DNA of 64,000 nucleotides, taken from NCBI RefSeq assembly GCF_036194065.1, contig NZ_CP108095.1, forward strand, positions 7,068,001-7,132,000. The letters run 5' to 3'. Position 1 is the stretch's first letter; the number at the start of each line of letters is the position of its first letter. A program made the position numbers and the translations under genes. The notes under the pieces were generated by a model that made no database searches, was not told where the DNA came from, and saw only the letters and a list, made by a program, of their open reading frames with translations. Shown here in pieces: positions 42,351 through 50,299 of this stretch. Source of the stretch: Streptomyces sp. NBC_00239. GTDB lineage: Bacteria; Actinomycetota; Actinomycetes; Streptomycetales; Streptomycetaceae.

Positions 42351-43523
42351 TCAGGCGGCGGGCTTGCCGGGCTGGTCGTGGGTGGCGCAGTGGATACCGC
42401 CGCCGCCGGTGGCGATGGTGTCGATCTTGACGGGCACGATGTCCCGCTTGGGGAAGTGCTCCTGGAGGATGCCGCGCGCGCGGTCGTCGGCCTTCCGGTC
42501 GCCGAAGCGCGGCATGAAGACGGAGTCGTTGGCGACGTAGAAATTGGCGTAGGTGGAGAGGAAGTCGTCGCCGCGGCCGGTGATCCCGTACGGGTCGGGC
42601 TGGGGCAGGTCGATGACCTCGAACCGGCGTCCCCGCGCGTCGGTCGCCTGGTCGAGCACGGACTTGGCCTGGTCGGACGAGCGCGACCAGGAGTCGGCGG
42701 GGGTGCCCGGGTAGGCCCGGTCCAGCAGGATCACCCCGGGAGCGGTGAACCGTACGAGGCTGTCGACGTGGGCGTCGGTGATGTCCTCGCCGCGTACGCC
42801 GGCCAGCCAGATCACCTTGTTCACGCCCAGGAGCCGCTTGAGCTCGGCCTCGATCGCGTCGCGGCTCTTGCCCCGGTTGCGGTTGTCGTTGACGATCGAG
42901 CTCTCGGTGATCAGCAGGGTGCCCTCGCCGTCGGTCTCGAAGGAGCCGCCTTCGGCGACCAGGGGCGCCTGCACCCGGGGAACGCGATACGTGGACAGCA
43001 GGTTCCGGCCGACCTTGCCGTCGTTCGTGTGCTGCTGCTTGTTGCCCCAGCCGTTGAAGTTGAAGTCGACGCCGATGACGTCGCCGGCCTCCTCGACGAA
43101 CACGGGGACCGTGTCGCGGGCCCACAGGTCGTCGACGGCCAGCGGGATCACCTCGACCTGGGAGCCGCACGCCTTCTGGGCCGCGTTCACCTGGTCCGGC
43201 CTGGCCATCATGACGACGTACTCGTAATCGGCGATGGCGCGGGCCACCCGCGCGATGTCCTGCCGCACGTAGGGCAGGTCCTCCTCCCAGACCGACTTCA
43301 GGGCGGGCCAGGACATGAAGGTGCGGGTGTGGCTCTCCCACTCGGCTCCGAGCCGGCGCCCTCCGGTCTGCCGGGCGGCCTGCTGAGCCGCACCGGAGGC
43401 ACCCGTGGAGGCGGCCGATCCGGCGGAATCGCCGGGCCCGCACGCCGAGGCGCCGAAGGCGAACGCGGAGACGCCGGCGAGCGCACGCAGGGCCGTGCGG
43501 CGGGATGGGAGGAGTGCGGACAT
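42351..43523 (-). CDS. Agmatine/peptidylarginine-type deiminase 1, Tat lipoprotein
   Basis: A 390-residue pentein-fold deiminase converting a guanidino group to a ureido group plus ammonia. Active-site blocks: DDLWARDTVP, EGGSFETDGEGTLL, DITDAHVD with His252, and GGGGIHCATHDQP with nucleophile Cys379. The N terminus SRRTALRALAGVSAFAFG then ASACG is a twin-arginine signal ending in a lipobox (Cys28), so the enzyme should be anchored outside the membrane. ATG 43523 has CGGAG upstream. A GACTGAA/TTCAGTC palindrome overlaps the -35 of its promoter at 43,700. Convergent with the N-formylglutamate amidohydrolase gene. Agmatine or exposed arginine groups are the likely substrates. Confidence 0.88.
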   Translation of the reverse strand: MSALLPSRRTALRALAGVSAFAFGASACGPGDSAGSAASTGASGAAQQAARQTGGRRLGAEWESHTRTFMSWPALKSVWEEDLPYVRQDIARVARAIADYEYVVMMARPDQVNAAQKACGSQVEVIPLAVDDLWARDTVPVFVEEAGDVIGVDFNFNGWGNKQQHTNDGKVGRNLLSTYRVPRVQAPLVAEGGSFETDGEGTLLITESSIVNDNRNRGKSRDAIEAELKRLLGVNKVIWLAGVRGEDITDAHVDSLVRFTAPGVILLDRAYPGTPADSWSRSSDQAKSVLDQATDARGRRFEVIDLPQPDPYGITGRGDDFLSTYANFYVANDSVFMPRFGDRKADDRARGILQEHFPKRDIVPVKIDTIATGGGGIHCATHDQPGKPAA

Positions 43524-43699
43524 GAGGGGCTCCGATCGTGAACGTGCCTGACCGGGAACCGGGCGGCGAGAGGGCGGGCGCCGTGGGAGACGGGAGCGCG
43601 GGTCGCCGCCGGATCCTGGTGTGATCAGGGTGCACAGACTGCACCGGGAATCGCCGCTCGCGCGGAGCGGATGCGGATTCCGTGTCTCCACACTGGCAC

Positions 43700-43717
43700 T
43701 GACTGAAAATTCAGTCA
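43700..43717. promoter_or_regulatory. Island operator 1 (before deiminase 1)
   Basis: TGACTGAAAATTCAGTCA, an 8-2-8 palindrome. On the minus strand TTGACT (43718-43713) forms a -35 inside it, with CAGTGT at 17-base spacing. It lies 180 bases before the deiminase 1 ATG. Confidence 0.75.
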
Positions 43718-43811
43718 AGTTCGAGGGTGGGGTGCAGGGGGCGAAGGTGAGGGCGCGGGGGTGGCATGGGCTCGGGTGCGGGTGTGGTGGTGTCCTTCGC
43801 GCGGCGCGGGG

Positions 43812-44396
43812 TCAGTGGCGGGACAGCTGCCCGATCTCCACGGAGACCGCTTCCCGCATCAGCTCGCGGGCGTGCGTCAGGGGCAGGGCGCCGCTCAGCC
43901 AGCGGGTGCTGAGTCCTTCCAGCAGGGCCGTGAGCCGTTCGGCGGCGCAGGTGAGGGCGGGGGCGGGCGCCGTCGGGTGGATGCGACCCAGGTACTCGGC
44001 GACTTCGTGCACCCAGATCAGGCCGGCCCTGGCCAGGTCGTCGCGCAGCTCGGGGTCGAAGACGGCGCTGGCCCGGAGCTCTCCCCACGCGGTGCTGTTC
44101 TCGCGCACCTCGGGCAGGTCCTGGAATTCGAGCAGCAGCGACTGCTCCAGCTCCTGCCGGGCGTCGAGGGGGCCGGCGGCCTGGCAGGCCGCGGCCGTGT
44201 ACCGTTCCGCGCGGTCGCTGATGAACTCGAGCGTGTGGTGCAGGACGCCCGCGCGGTCCTTGAAGTGGTAGTAGATCAGCGCGGTGGAAACGCCCGCCTC
44301 GGTGGCGAGCTCCTCCACCCGCAGCCCGCGGACCCCCCGGCGGGCTATGACCCGGGCGGCTCCTTCCAAGATTGCCGTTCGGCGGTCCGTCGCCAC
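43812..44396 (-). CDS. TetR-family regulator, probable master repressor of the deiminase island
   Basis: A 194-residue TetR protein. DNA-binding part: ILEGAARVIARRGVRGLRVE, ELATEAGVSTALIYYHFKDR. GTG 44396 follows CCAGGAGGAGACG. Its own promoter region carries a degenerate copy of the palindrome found before deiminases 1, 2 and 3, the usual layout for an autoregulated TetR repressor. A near-identical paralogue lies at 40,922. Divergent from the Ser/Thr kinase gene. Confidence 0.9.
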   Translation of the reverse strand: MATDRRTAILEGAARVIARRGVRGLRVEELATEAGVSTALIYYHFKDRAGVLHHTLEFISDRAERYTAAACQAAGPLDARQELEQSLLLEFQDLPEVRENSTAWGELRASAVFDPELRDDLARAGLIWVHEVAEYLGRIHPTAPAPALTCAAERLTALLEGLSTRWLSGALPLTHARELMREAVSVEIGQLSRH

Positions 44397-44438
44397 GTCG
44401 TCTCCTCCTGGTGATCTCGCCGGCCAGTGTCTCATATT

Positions 44439-44454
44439 GACTGAATCTTTAGTT
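44439..44454. promoter_or_regulatory. Island operator 2, degenerate (TetR/kinase divergent region)
   Basis: GACTGAA-TC-TTTAGTT: the left half is identical to the other sites, the right half matches at five of seven positions. It stands 42 bases before the TetR GTG and 112 before the kinase ATG, so it may tune both. Confidence 0.6.
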
Positions 44455-44565
44455 AGTGCCAGGCTGCCGGGGCCGGACGTCCACGCACCCGGCTGTGACG
44501 CCCCTGCTCGCGGGTGCGGGGCTCCGGCCCGCGCGCCTCGCTCCGTTCGTTGAAAGAGCCACCGC

Positions 44566-46197
44566 ATGTCCGCTCGCATCCCTGGTGTGCAGCCCGCCCG
44601 CACGGCCTTGTCCGCCGACGACCCGCGCGAGATCGGCGGCTACCGGCTCCACGCCCGGCTGGGCTCGGGCGGCATGGGCGTGGTGTACCTGGCGCACACC
44701 CCCGGCGGCCGCCCCATCGCCCTGAAGGCCGTACGGGCGGAGTTCGCGGGCGACCCCGAGTTCCGCCGGAGGTTCGCCCAGGAGGTGGCCAGCGCCCGGC
44801 GCATCCACGGCCTGTTCACCGCGCAGGTCGTGGACTCCGGAGCCGACGCCCCGACCCCCTGGCTGGCCACCGCCTATGTACCGGGGCCCTCCCTGCAGCA
44901 GGTGGTCCAGCGCCACGGTCCGCTGCCCGAGCGCACGGTCCTGCTGCTCGTGGCCGGCATCGCCGAGGCGCTCCAGGCGATCCACCGGGCGGGCGTCGTC
45001 CACCGCGACCTCAAGCCCGCCAACGTGCTGATCGCGGAGGACGGACCCCGGGTGATCGACTTCGGGATCGCCCGCGCGGCCGACACCGTCGCGCTCACCG
45101 GGACCGGGCTGACGGTCGGGACCGCGGCGTTCATGGCTCCCGAACAGGCTCAAGGCCTGTCGGTGGCGCCCGCCACGGACGTCTTCGCCCTGGGGGCGCT
45201 CGCCGTGTACGTGGCGGGAGGCACGGCGCCCTTCGGGCCCGGCCCCGAATCGGCCGTCCTCTACCGGGTGGTGCACGGGCAGCCCGATCTCGCCCGGGTG
45301 CCCGCCGGCCTGCGGGACCTGCTGTGGCAGTGCCTGGCCAAGGAGCCGCGGGACCGGCCCACGACCGGGCAGCTGATCGCGGCCGTCCGGGCCCATCCTC
45401 TGGTGGGTCCGCAGGCGGAGTTCGCCGAGGGCTGGCTGCCCCAGCCGGTCAGGAGCGAGATCGCGGGGCGCGGCGTGGAGCCGGTGCCGGTCTCGATTCC
45501 GGCGCCGGGCTCGCATCCGATGCCGGCGCCGACTCCGTTGCCGGCGCCGGTGTACCGGCCCACCCTCGCGGCCGCCGCCGTCCATGACACGCAGACCCGG
45601 ACCGGCCCGCGCGCGGACGCGCGTACCCGCCGGGCGCGCAGGGGCCGCCACCGGCTGCGGGTGGCGGCGCTCGCCGCCGCGGCCGTGGCGGTCGCCGCAG
45701 GGGTGGGCGCCGCCGCCGTCCACCTGGACCGCCCGCGGGGGGCGGAGGGGGCGTCCGAGGCGCCGGGCGCGAGCGCGGCCCCCGGTGCGAGCGCCGCGCC
45801 GCCGGCGCGTCCGCCCGCTCCCGCCGGCTACCTGCCGGTGCGCACCGAGGTCGAGCTGACCTCCCCGGACGCGGGGTACGAGTTCGACCTGAAGGCCGGG
45901 AAGGTGGTCCCCGAGGAGAACGCCGCCTGGTATCTGGCGCGGACCGGCGAGGAGTTCGTGCTGCCGGAGGACAGTGACGCGTTCGTCGCCGCCGGGGACG
46001 TGCTCGGCCCCGCCGACTGCGTCCGCGGGATCGAGACGCAGCCGGTCACCGTGCTCCCCTTCGGCGAGCTGGGCGAGCGCCCCTTCTGCGTCCGCAGCGC
46101 GGACCAGAAGGACATCGTCGTCGTGCGTCTGATCGAGGCGCCGACGGACGGCGGGTCTGTGACCGTGGTGCTCGATCAGTACCGCCGGACCCCGTGA
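44566..46197 (+). CDS. Membrane Ser/Thr protein kinase (PknB type)
   Basis: A 543-residue kinase. The catalytic domain (about 26-280) has RLGSGGMGVVY, Lys54, HRDLKPAN with Asp148, DFGIAR and GTAAFMAPEQ. A Pro/Ala-rich linker (300-360), one transmembrane helix (about 366-387) and an extracellular domain of about 150 residues follow. The outer part has no PASTA repeats and contains LPVRTEVELTSPDAGYEFDL plus two Cys that may pair. Placed inside the deiminase island between a TetR gene and deiminase 2. It could sense an outside signal for the system, but no substrate is evident. Confidence 0.9.
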   Translation: MSARIPGVQPARTALSADDPREIGGYRLHARLGSGGMGVVYLAHTPGGRPIALKAVRAEFAGDPEFRRRFAQEVASARRIHGLFTAQVVDSGADAPTPWLATAYVPGPSLQQVVQRHGPLPERTVLLLVAGIAEALQAIHRAGVVHRDLKPANVLIAEDGPRVIDFGIARAADTVALTGTGLTVGTAAFMAPEQAQGLSVAPATDVFALGALAVYVAGGTAPFGPGPESAVLYRVVHGQPDLARVPAGLRDLLWQCLAKEPRDRPTTGQLIAAVRAHPLVGPQAEFAEGWLPQPVRSEIAGRGVEPVPVSIPAPGSHPMPAPTPLPAPVYRPTLAAAAVHDTQTRTGPRADARTRRARRGRHRLRVAALAAAAVAVAAGVGAAAVHLDRPRGAEGASEAPGASAAPGASAAPPARPPAPAGYLPVRTEVELTSPDAGYEFDLKAGKVVPEENAAWYLARTGEEFVLPEDSDAFVAAGDVLGPADCVRGIETQPVTVLPFGELGERPFCVRSADQKDIVVVRLIEAPTDGGSVTVVLDQYRRTP

Positions 46198-46214
46198 GCG
46201 ACGACCGTGGACAT

Positions 46215-46239
46215 TCAGGCCTGAGTAAAATATCAGGCC
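46215..46239. promoter_or_regulatory. Inverted repeat in the AT-rich gap behind the kinase gene
   Basis: TCAGGCCTGA (46215-46224) is itself a palindrome and is followed after GTAAAATA by TCAGGCC (46233-46239), which pairs with GGCCTGA. It lies 18 bases after the kinase stop in unusually AT-rich sequence. It could be a terminator or an additional operator. Confidence 0.4.
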
Positions 46240-46367
46240 GTGTCGGATGCCGGACTTTGCGTTAAAAGTAGAGGTCAGGCCGCAATACTTCGCCACTTCG
46301 CTGAGTCGATGGCGAGGTGCCCATGCTCCTTTTTGCGCGCCGGACGATTTTTGGCCTCCAGATCATT

Positions 46368-46383
46368 GACTGAATTTTCAGTC
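46368..46383. promoter_or_regulatory. Island operator 3 (before deiminase 2 and the urease-like genes)
   Basis: GACTGAA-TT-TTCAGTC, a perfect 7-2-7 palindrome whose left part overlaps TTGACT (46366-46371). CATGCT at 46389-46394 is a weak -10 with 17-base spacing. The deiminase 2 ATG is 49 bases further. Confidence 0.78.
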
Positions 46384-46432
46384 CGGGCCATGCTGTGGCA
46401 CATCCCCTCCCGCCCCTCATCAGGGAGTCCCC

Positions 46433-47590
46433 ATGAACACGCCAGTCACCTCCCGGCGCCGGATCCTCCAGCTCGGTGCGGCGGCGCTGCCGCTCGCGGC
46501 CCTCGGGTCCGCCGTCCCCGCCGCCCGCGCTGCCACGGCCCCCGCCGACGCCACGCTGCGGATGCCCGCCGAGGACGTGCGGCACGTACGCACCTACATG
46601 GCGTGGCCCGCGCTGTCCTCGGTCTGGTCGAACCGGCTCGGGGGAGTACGACGCGACATCGCGACCGTCGCCGACACGATCTCGCGGTACGAGCCCGTCG
46701 TGGTGCTGGCCCGCCCCGGGCAGGCCGCCGACGCCCGCTACGAGTGCGGGGGCGGCGCGTACCACGGCATCCAGGTCGTCGAGATCGCCAACGACGACCT
46801 GTGGATCCGCGACTTCGGCCCCACCTTCCTGGTCGCCCCGGGCGCCGTCGTCGGGGTGGACACCAACTTCAACGGCTGGGGCAAGACGGGAACCCCGTAC
46901 GAGCAGCCCTTCGTCAACGATGCGGCGGCGGCCGCGACGCTCCTCGCCGAGTACGGGATCGGCCGCCGTCGGGCCTCGTTCGTGGGCGAGGGCGGCTCGC
47001 TGGAGACCGACGGCCAGGGCACCCTGCTCGCCACGGTCAGCTCTCTGGTGAACGGCAACCGCAACCCCGGCATGTCCCAGGCCGAGGTGGAGCGGGCGCT
47101 GATGTCGGACCTCGGCATGGACAAGGTGGTCTGGGTCCCGGGCCTGGCCGGCCAGGACATCACCGACTGCCACATCGACTGCCTGGCGCGGTTCGTCGCA
47201 CCCGGCCACGTCATGCTCGACCGGCCCGGCCCCGGCGCCGACAGCAAGTGGGTCGCCGTCTACGAGGAGACCAAGCGGGTGCTGCAGAGCGCCGTCGACG
47301 CCCGCGGCCGGAGCCTGCGGATCACCGAACTCCCCGGGCCCGACCGCCGCCACATCCGTGGCCGGGGCGAGGAGTTCCTCTCCAGCTACACCAACTACTA
47401 CCTCGTGAACGGCGCGGTCCTCGTGCCCCGGTTCGGCGACGGCCAGGCCGACGACGCCGCCCACGCGATCCTGCGGGCCTCCTACCCGGGCCGCGACATC
47501 GTTCAGCTCGACATCGACAACATCGCGAGCGGCGGCGGGGGCATCCACTGCGCCACCCAGCAGCAGCCGGCCGTTCCGCCGGCGGTCTGA
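46433..47590 (+). CDS. Agmatine/peptidylarginine-type deiminase 2, Tat-exported
   Basis: A 385-residue pentein deiminase with a twin-arginine signal (TSRRRILQLGAAALPLAALG, cleavage after ARA near residue 33). Active-site blocks: DDLWIRDFGP, EGGSLETDGQGTLL, QDITDCHIDC with His247, GGGGIHCATQQQP with Cys373. No lipobox, so released or cell-wall held. Classical agmatine deiminase is cytosolic; the fold with an export signal recalls secreted peptidylarginine deiminase. It is followed after 93 bases by the fused urease gamma-beta gene and probably transcribed with it from the palindrome-controlled promoter. Confidence 0.88.
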   Translation: MNTPVTSRRRILQLGAAALPLAALGSAVPAARAATAPADATLRMPAEDVRHVRTYMAWPALSSVWSNRLGGVRRDIATVADTISRYEPVVVLARPGQAADARYECGGGAYHGIQVVEIANDDLWIRDFGPTFLVAPGAVVGVDTNFNGWGKTGTPYEQPFVNDAAAAATLLAEYGIGRRRASFVGEGGSLETDGQGTLLATVSSLVNGNRNPGMSQAEVERALMSDLGMDKVVWVPGLAGQDITDCHIDCLARFVAPGHVMLDRPGPGADSKWVAVYEETKRVLQSAVDARGRSLRITELPGPDRRHIRGRGEEFLSSYTNYYLVNGAVLVPRFGDGQADDAAHAILRASYPGRDIVQLDIDNIASGGGGIHCATQQQPAVPPAV

Positions 47591-47683
47591 GGCGCGACCG
47601 TCCCGCGCGGCCGGCGGCCGCCGTGAAGAGAAGGAAGGAAGACACACCGTGCGTCCGACCGGACCCCGAGACCAGGGGGAACC

Positions 47684-48379
47684 ATGCCTCTGACCCCCAC
47701 TGAGCGCGACCGACTGCTGCTCTTCAGCGCCGCCGAACTCGCGCGGTCGCGCCTCGGGCGCGGGCTCCGCCTCAACGTGCCGGAAGCGACAGCCCTGATC
47801 GCCGACACGGTGTGCGAGGCGGCGCGTGACGGACTGCGGCTGGCCGCGGCCATCGAGCGCGGCCGCGGCGTACTCGGCCCGGACGACGTACTCCCCGGCG
47901 TCACCGACGTCGTGACGGAGGTCCACGTCGAGGCCGTGTTCGACGACGGCACCCGGCTCGCCGTCATCAGCGACCCGTTCGGTGAGGTGGAGCACGGTGA
48001 CGACGCCCCCGGCGCGGTCCTTCCCCACGAGGACACCGTGCCGGAAGCGGCGCCGGCCATCACGTTGGAGGTCCGCAACACGGCGCCCGTCCCGGTGAGC
48101 GTGACCTCGCACTTCCACTTCTTCGAGGCGAACCCGCGGCTCGACTTCGACCGGGCGGCCGCCTACGGAATGCGGCTCGCCGTCCCGGCCGGATCGTCCA
48201 CCCGCTTCGACCCCGGCGCCGCCGTCGAGGTGGGGCTCGTACCCATGGGCGGTGACCGGATCGCGATCGGCTTCGCGGGCCTGGTCGACGGGCCGCTGGA
48301 CGCGCCCGGCGCGAAGGAAGAGGCCCTCCGCAAGGCCGCGGCCTGCGGCTACCTGGGAGCAGAGGAAGTACCGAGATGA
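47684..48379 (+). CDS. ureAB: Fused urease gamma-beta subunit homologue
   Basis: A 231-residue fusion. Residues 1-100 are UreA-like (LTPTERDRLLLFSAAELARS, RGLRLNVPEATALIADTVCE, ARDG, EVHVEAVFDDGTRLAVISDP). Residues about 115-220 are UreB-like (SHFHFFEANPRLDFDRAAAY, GMRLAVPAGSSTRFDPG). The linker is short. Fusions of these subunits occur naturally in some ureases. ATG 47684 has GGGGGAACC upstream, and its stop overlaps the alpha-subunit start (ATGA). No UreD, E, F or G accessory gene is in the window. Confidence 0.88.
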   Translation: MPLTPTERDRLLLFSAAELARSRLGRGLRLNVPEATALIADTVCEAARDGLRLAAAIERGRGVLGPDDVLPGVTDVVTEVHVEAVFDDGTRLAVISDPFGEVEHGDDAPGAVLPHEDTVPEAAPAITLEVRNTAPVPVSVTSHFHFFEANPRLDFDRAAAYGMRLAVPAGSSTRFDPGAAVEVGLVPMGGDRIAIGFAGLVDGPLDAPGAKEEALRKAAACGYLGAEEVPR

Positions 48380-50127
48380 GCAGACCCACCAAACACAGCG
48401 ACCACTGTTTGCCCGGCGGCAGCCGGCACATCGACCCTCAGGAGTACGCGGCGGTGTTCGGTCCGCGTGCCGGTGACCGGGTGCGGCTCGGGGACTCGGG
48501 GCTGACCGTGCGGGTGGAGTCGGACGCGCAGAAGGCGGGTGACGAGTTCCTGGCGGGTTTCGGGAAGACGGCCCGGGACGGTCTGCACCTGAAGGCGGCG
48601 GCGGTCCGTGACACGTGTGACGTGGTGATCAGCAACGTTCTGGTGATCGATGCGGTGCTCGGCATCCGGAAGGTGTCGATCGGCATCCGTGAGGGCCGCA
48701 TCCACGCGATCGGCCGGGCCGGCAACCCCGACACCCTCGACGGCGTCGACGTCGTCGTGGGCACGGGTACGACCATCGTCTCCGGCGAGGGCCTCATCGC
48801 CACCGCCGGAGCCGTGGACACCCACGTGCACCTGCTCTCCCCGCGCATCATGGAAGCCTCGCTGGCCGCAGGCGTCACCACGATCATCGGCCAGGAGATC
48901 GGGCCGGTCTGGGGCGTCGGGGTGAACTCACCGTGGGCGCTGAAGCACGGGTTCAACGCCTTCGACGCCTGGCCGGTCAACATCGGCTTCCTGGCGCGCG
49001 GTTCCTCGTCGGACGCCGCCCCGCTGGTCGAGGCCCTCGCCGAGGGTGGTGCCTGCGGCTTCAAGGTGCACGAGGACATGGGCGCCCACACGCGCGCCCT
49101 GGACACCGCGTTGCGGGTGGCCGAGGAGCACGACGTGCAGGTGGCGCTGCACTCGGACGGCCTCAACGAGTGCCTCTCCGTCGAGGACACCCTGCGGGTC
49201 CTGGAAGGCCGCACGATCCACGCGTTCCACATCGAGGGCTGTGGTGGCGGGCACGTGCCGAACGTGCTGAAGATGGCGGGCGTGCCGAACGTCATCGGCT
49301 CCTCCACCAACCCCACCCTGCCCTTCGGCCGCGACGCCATCGCGGAGCACTACGGCATGATCGTCTCCGTCCATGCGCTCAAGACGGACCTGCCGGGTGA
49401 CGCGGCGATGGCCCGCGACCGGATCCGCGCCGGGACCATGGGCGCCGAAGACGTCCTGCACGACCTCGGGGCCATCGGCATCACCTCCTCCGACGCCCAG
49501 GGCATGGGCCGCGCCGGCGAGACCATCCGCCGCACCTTCGCCATGGCCGCCAAGATGAAGGCCGAACTCGGCCCGCTCGAAGGCGACGGCGCGGGCGACG
49601 ACAACGCCCGCGTGCTGCGCTACATGGCCAAGCTGACCATCAACCCGGCCATCGCCCACGGCCTCGCCCACGAGATCGGCTCCATCGAGGTCGGCAAACT
49701 CGCCGACATCGTCCTGTGGCGCCCCCCGTTCTTCGGCGCCAAACCACAGCTCGTCCTCAAGTCCGGCTTCCCCGCGTACGGGGTCACCGGTGACCCGAAC
49801 GCCGCCACCGACAGCTGCGAGCCCCTGGTGCTCGGGCCTCTGTTCGGCGCCCATGGAGCGGCACCGGCCGATCTCTCCGTGGCCTTCGTCAGCCGGGCCG
49901 CCGCCGAGTCCGGCTCCTTCGGAAGACCCCACGACACGCTGGGCACCCGGCGCCGGCGGGTGGCCGTCCGGGGAACCCGCGGCATCGGACCCGCCGACAT
50001 GGTGCACAACGCCCGCCTGGGCCGGGTCGACGTCGACCCCCGCAGCGGTCTCGTCACCCTCGACGGTGATCCGATGCGCTCCGAACCCGCGGACGAGGTC
50101 TCGCTGAGCCGCCTGTACTTCCTGTGA
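48376..50127 (+). CDS. ureC: Urease alpha-subunit homologue with altered active-site flap
   Basis: A 583-residue UreC-like nickel amidohydrolase. The metal set is intact: His150 and His152 (THVHLLSP), Lys230 for carbamylation (GFKVHEDMG), His259 (ALHSDGLNE), His285 and His293 (FHIEGCGGGHVP), Asp373 (SSDAQGMGR). Differences from classical urease: the mobile flap, normally VCHHL, reads SVHAL, so the flap Cys is Val and only one His remains (His333); and the segment normally GTGPAAGTHATTCTPGPW is rewritten and about four residues shorter (IGPVWGVGVNSPW). ATG 48376 overlaps the fused gamma-beta stop. It may hydrolyse urea slowly or a substituted urea; the neighbouring deiminases produce ureido compounds. 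Confidence 0.88.
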   Translation: MSRPTKHSDHCLPGGSRHIDPQEYAAVFGPRAGDRVRLGDSGLTVRVESDAQKAGDEFLAGFGKTARDGLHLKAAAVRDTCDVVISNVLVIDAVLGIRKVSIGIREGRIHAIGRAGNPDTLDGVDVVVGTGTTIVSGEGLIATAGAVDTHVHLLSPRIMEASLAAGVTTIIGQEIGPVWGVGVNSPWALKHGFNAFDAWPVNIGFLARGSSSDAAPLVEALAEGGACGFKVHEDMGAHTRALDTALRVAEEHDVQVALHSDGLNECLSVEDTLRVLEGRTIHAFHIEGCGGGHVPNVLKMAGVPNVIGSSTNPTLPFGRDAIAEHYGMIVSVHALKTDLPGDAAMARDRIRAGTMGAEDVLHDLGAIGITSSDAQGMGRAGETIRRTFAMAAKMKAELGPLEGDGAGDDNARVLRYMAKLTINPAIAHGLAHEIGSIEVGKLADIVLWRPPFFGAKPQLVLKSGFPAYGVTGDPNAATDSCEPLVLGPLFGAHGAAPADLSVAFVSRAAAESGSFGRPHDTLGTRRRRVAVRGTRGIGPADMVHNARLGRVDVDPRSGLVTLDGDPMRSEPADEVSLSRLYFL

Positions 50128-50174
50128 GTCCGGCCGCGGCCGCTTCGTCCCTGTAGACCCACATCCCCACTCTT

Positions 50175-50190
50175 GACTGAATTTTCAGTC
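50175..50190. promoter_or_regulatory. Island operator 4 (before deiminase 3 and importer B)
   Basis: GACTGAA-TT-TTCAGTC, identical to 46368-46383, again overlapping TTGACT (50173-50178). GAAGAT at 50196-50201 could be the -10 at 17-base spacing. Deiminase 3 starts 110 bases later. Confidence 0.78.
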
Positions 50191-50299
50191 GAGAGGAAGA
50201 TTCCGTTCACTACCGCGTACCCGTCCCGCGCCTCTGCCGGACACCGAGCTGCCGGCCACCGCCGACGGGTACTTCTGGCGAGAAGAAGAGAGACCCGCG

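Noticed and set aside
46262..48118. A 618-codon minus-strand frame over deiminase 2 and the fused urease gene
   Set aside because: Antisense composition and clear plus-strand genes; no domain.
48376..50127. Straight annotation as an ordinary urease operon
   Set aside because: Accessory genes are absent and the flap and substrate loop differ, so urea as physiological substrate is not secured.
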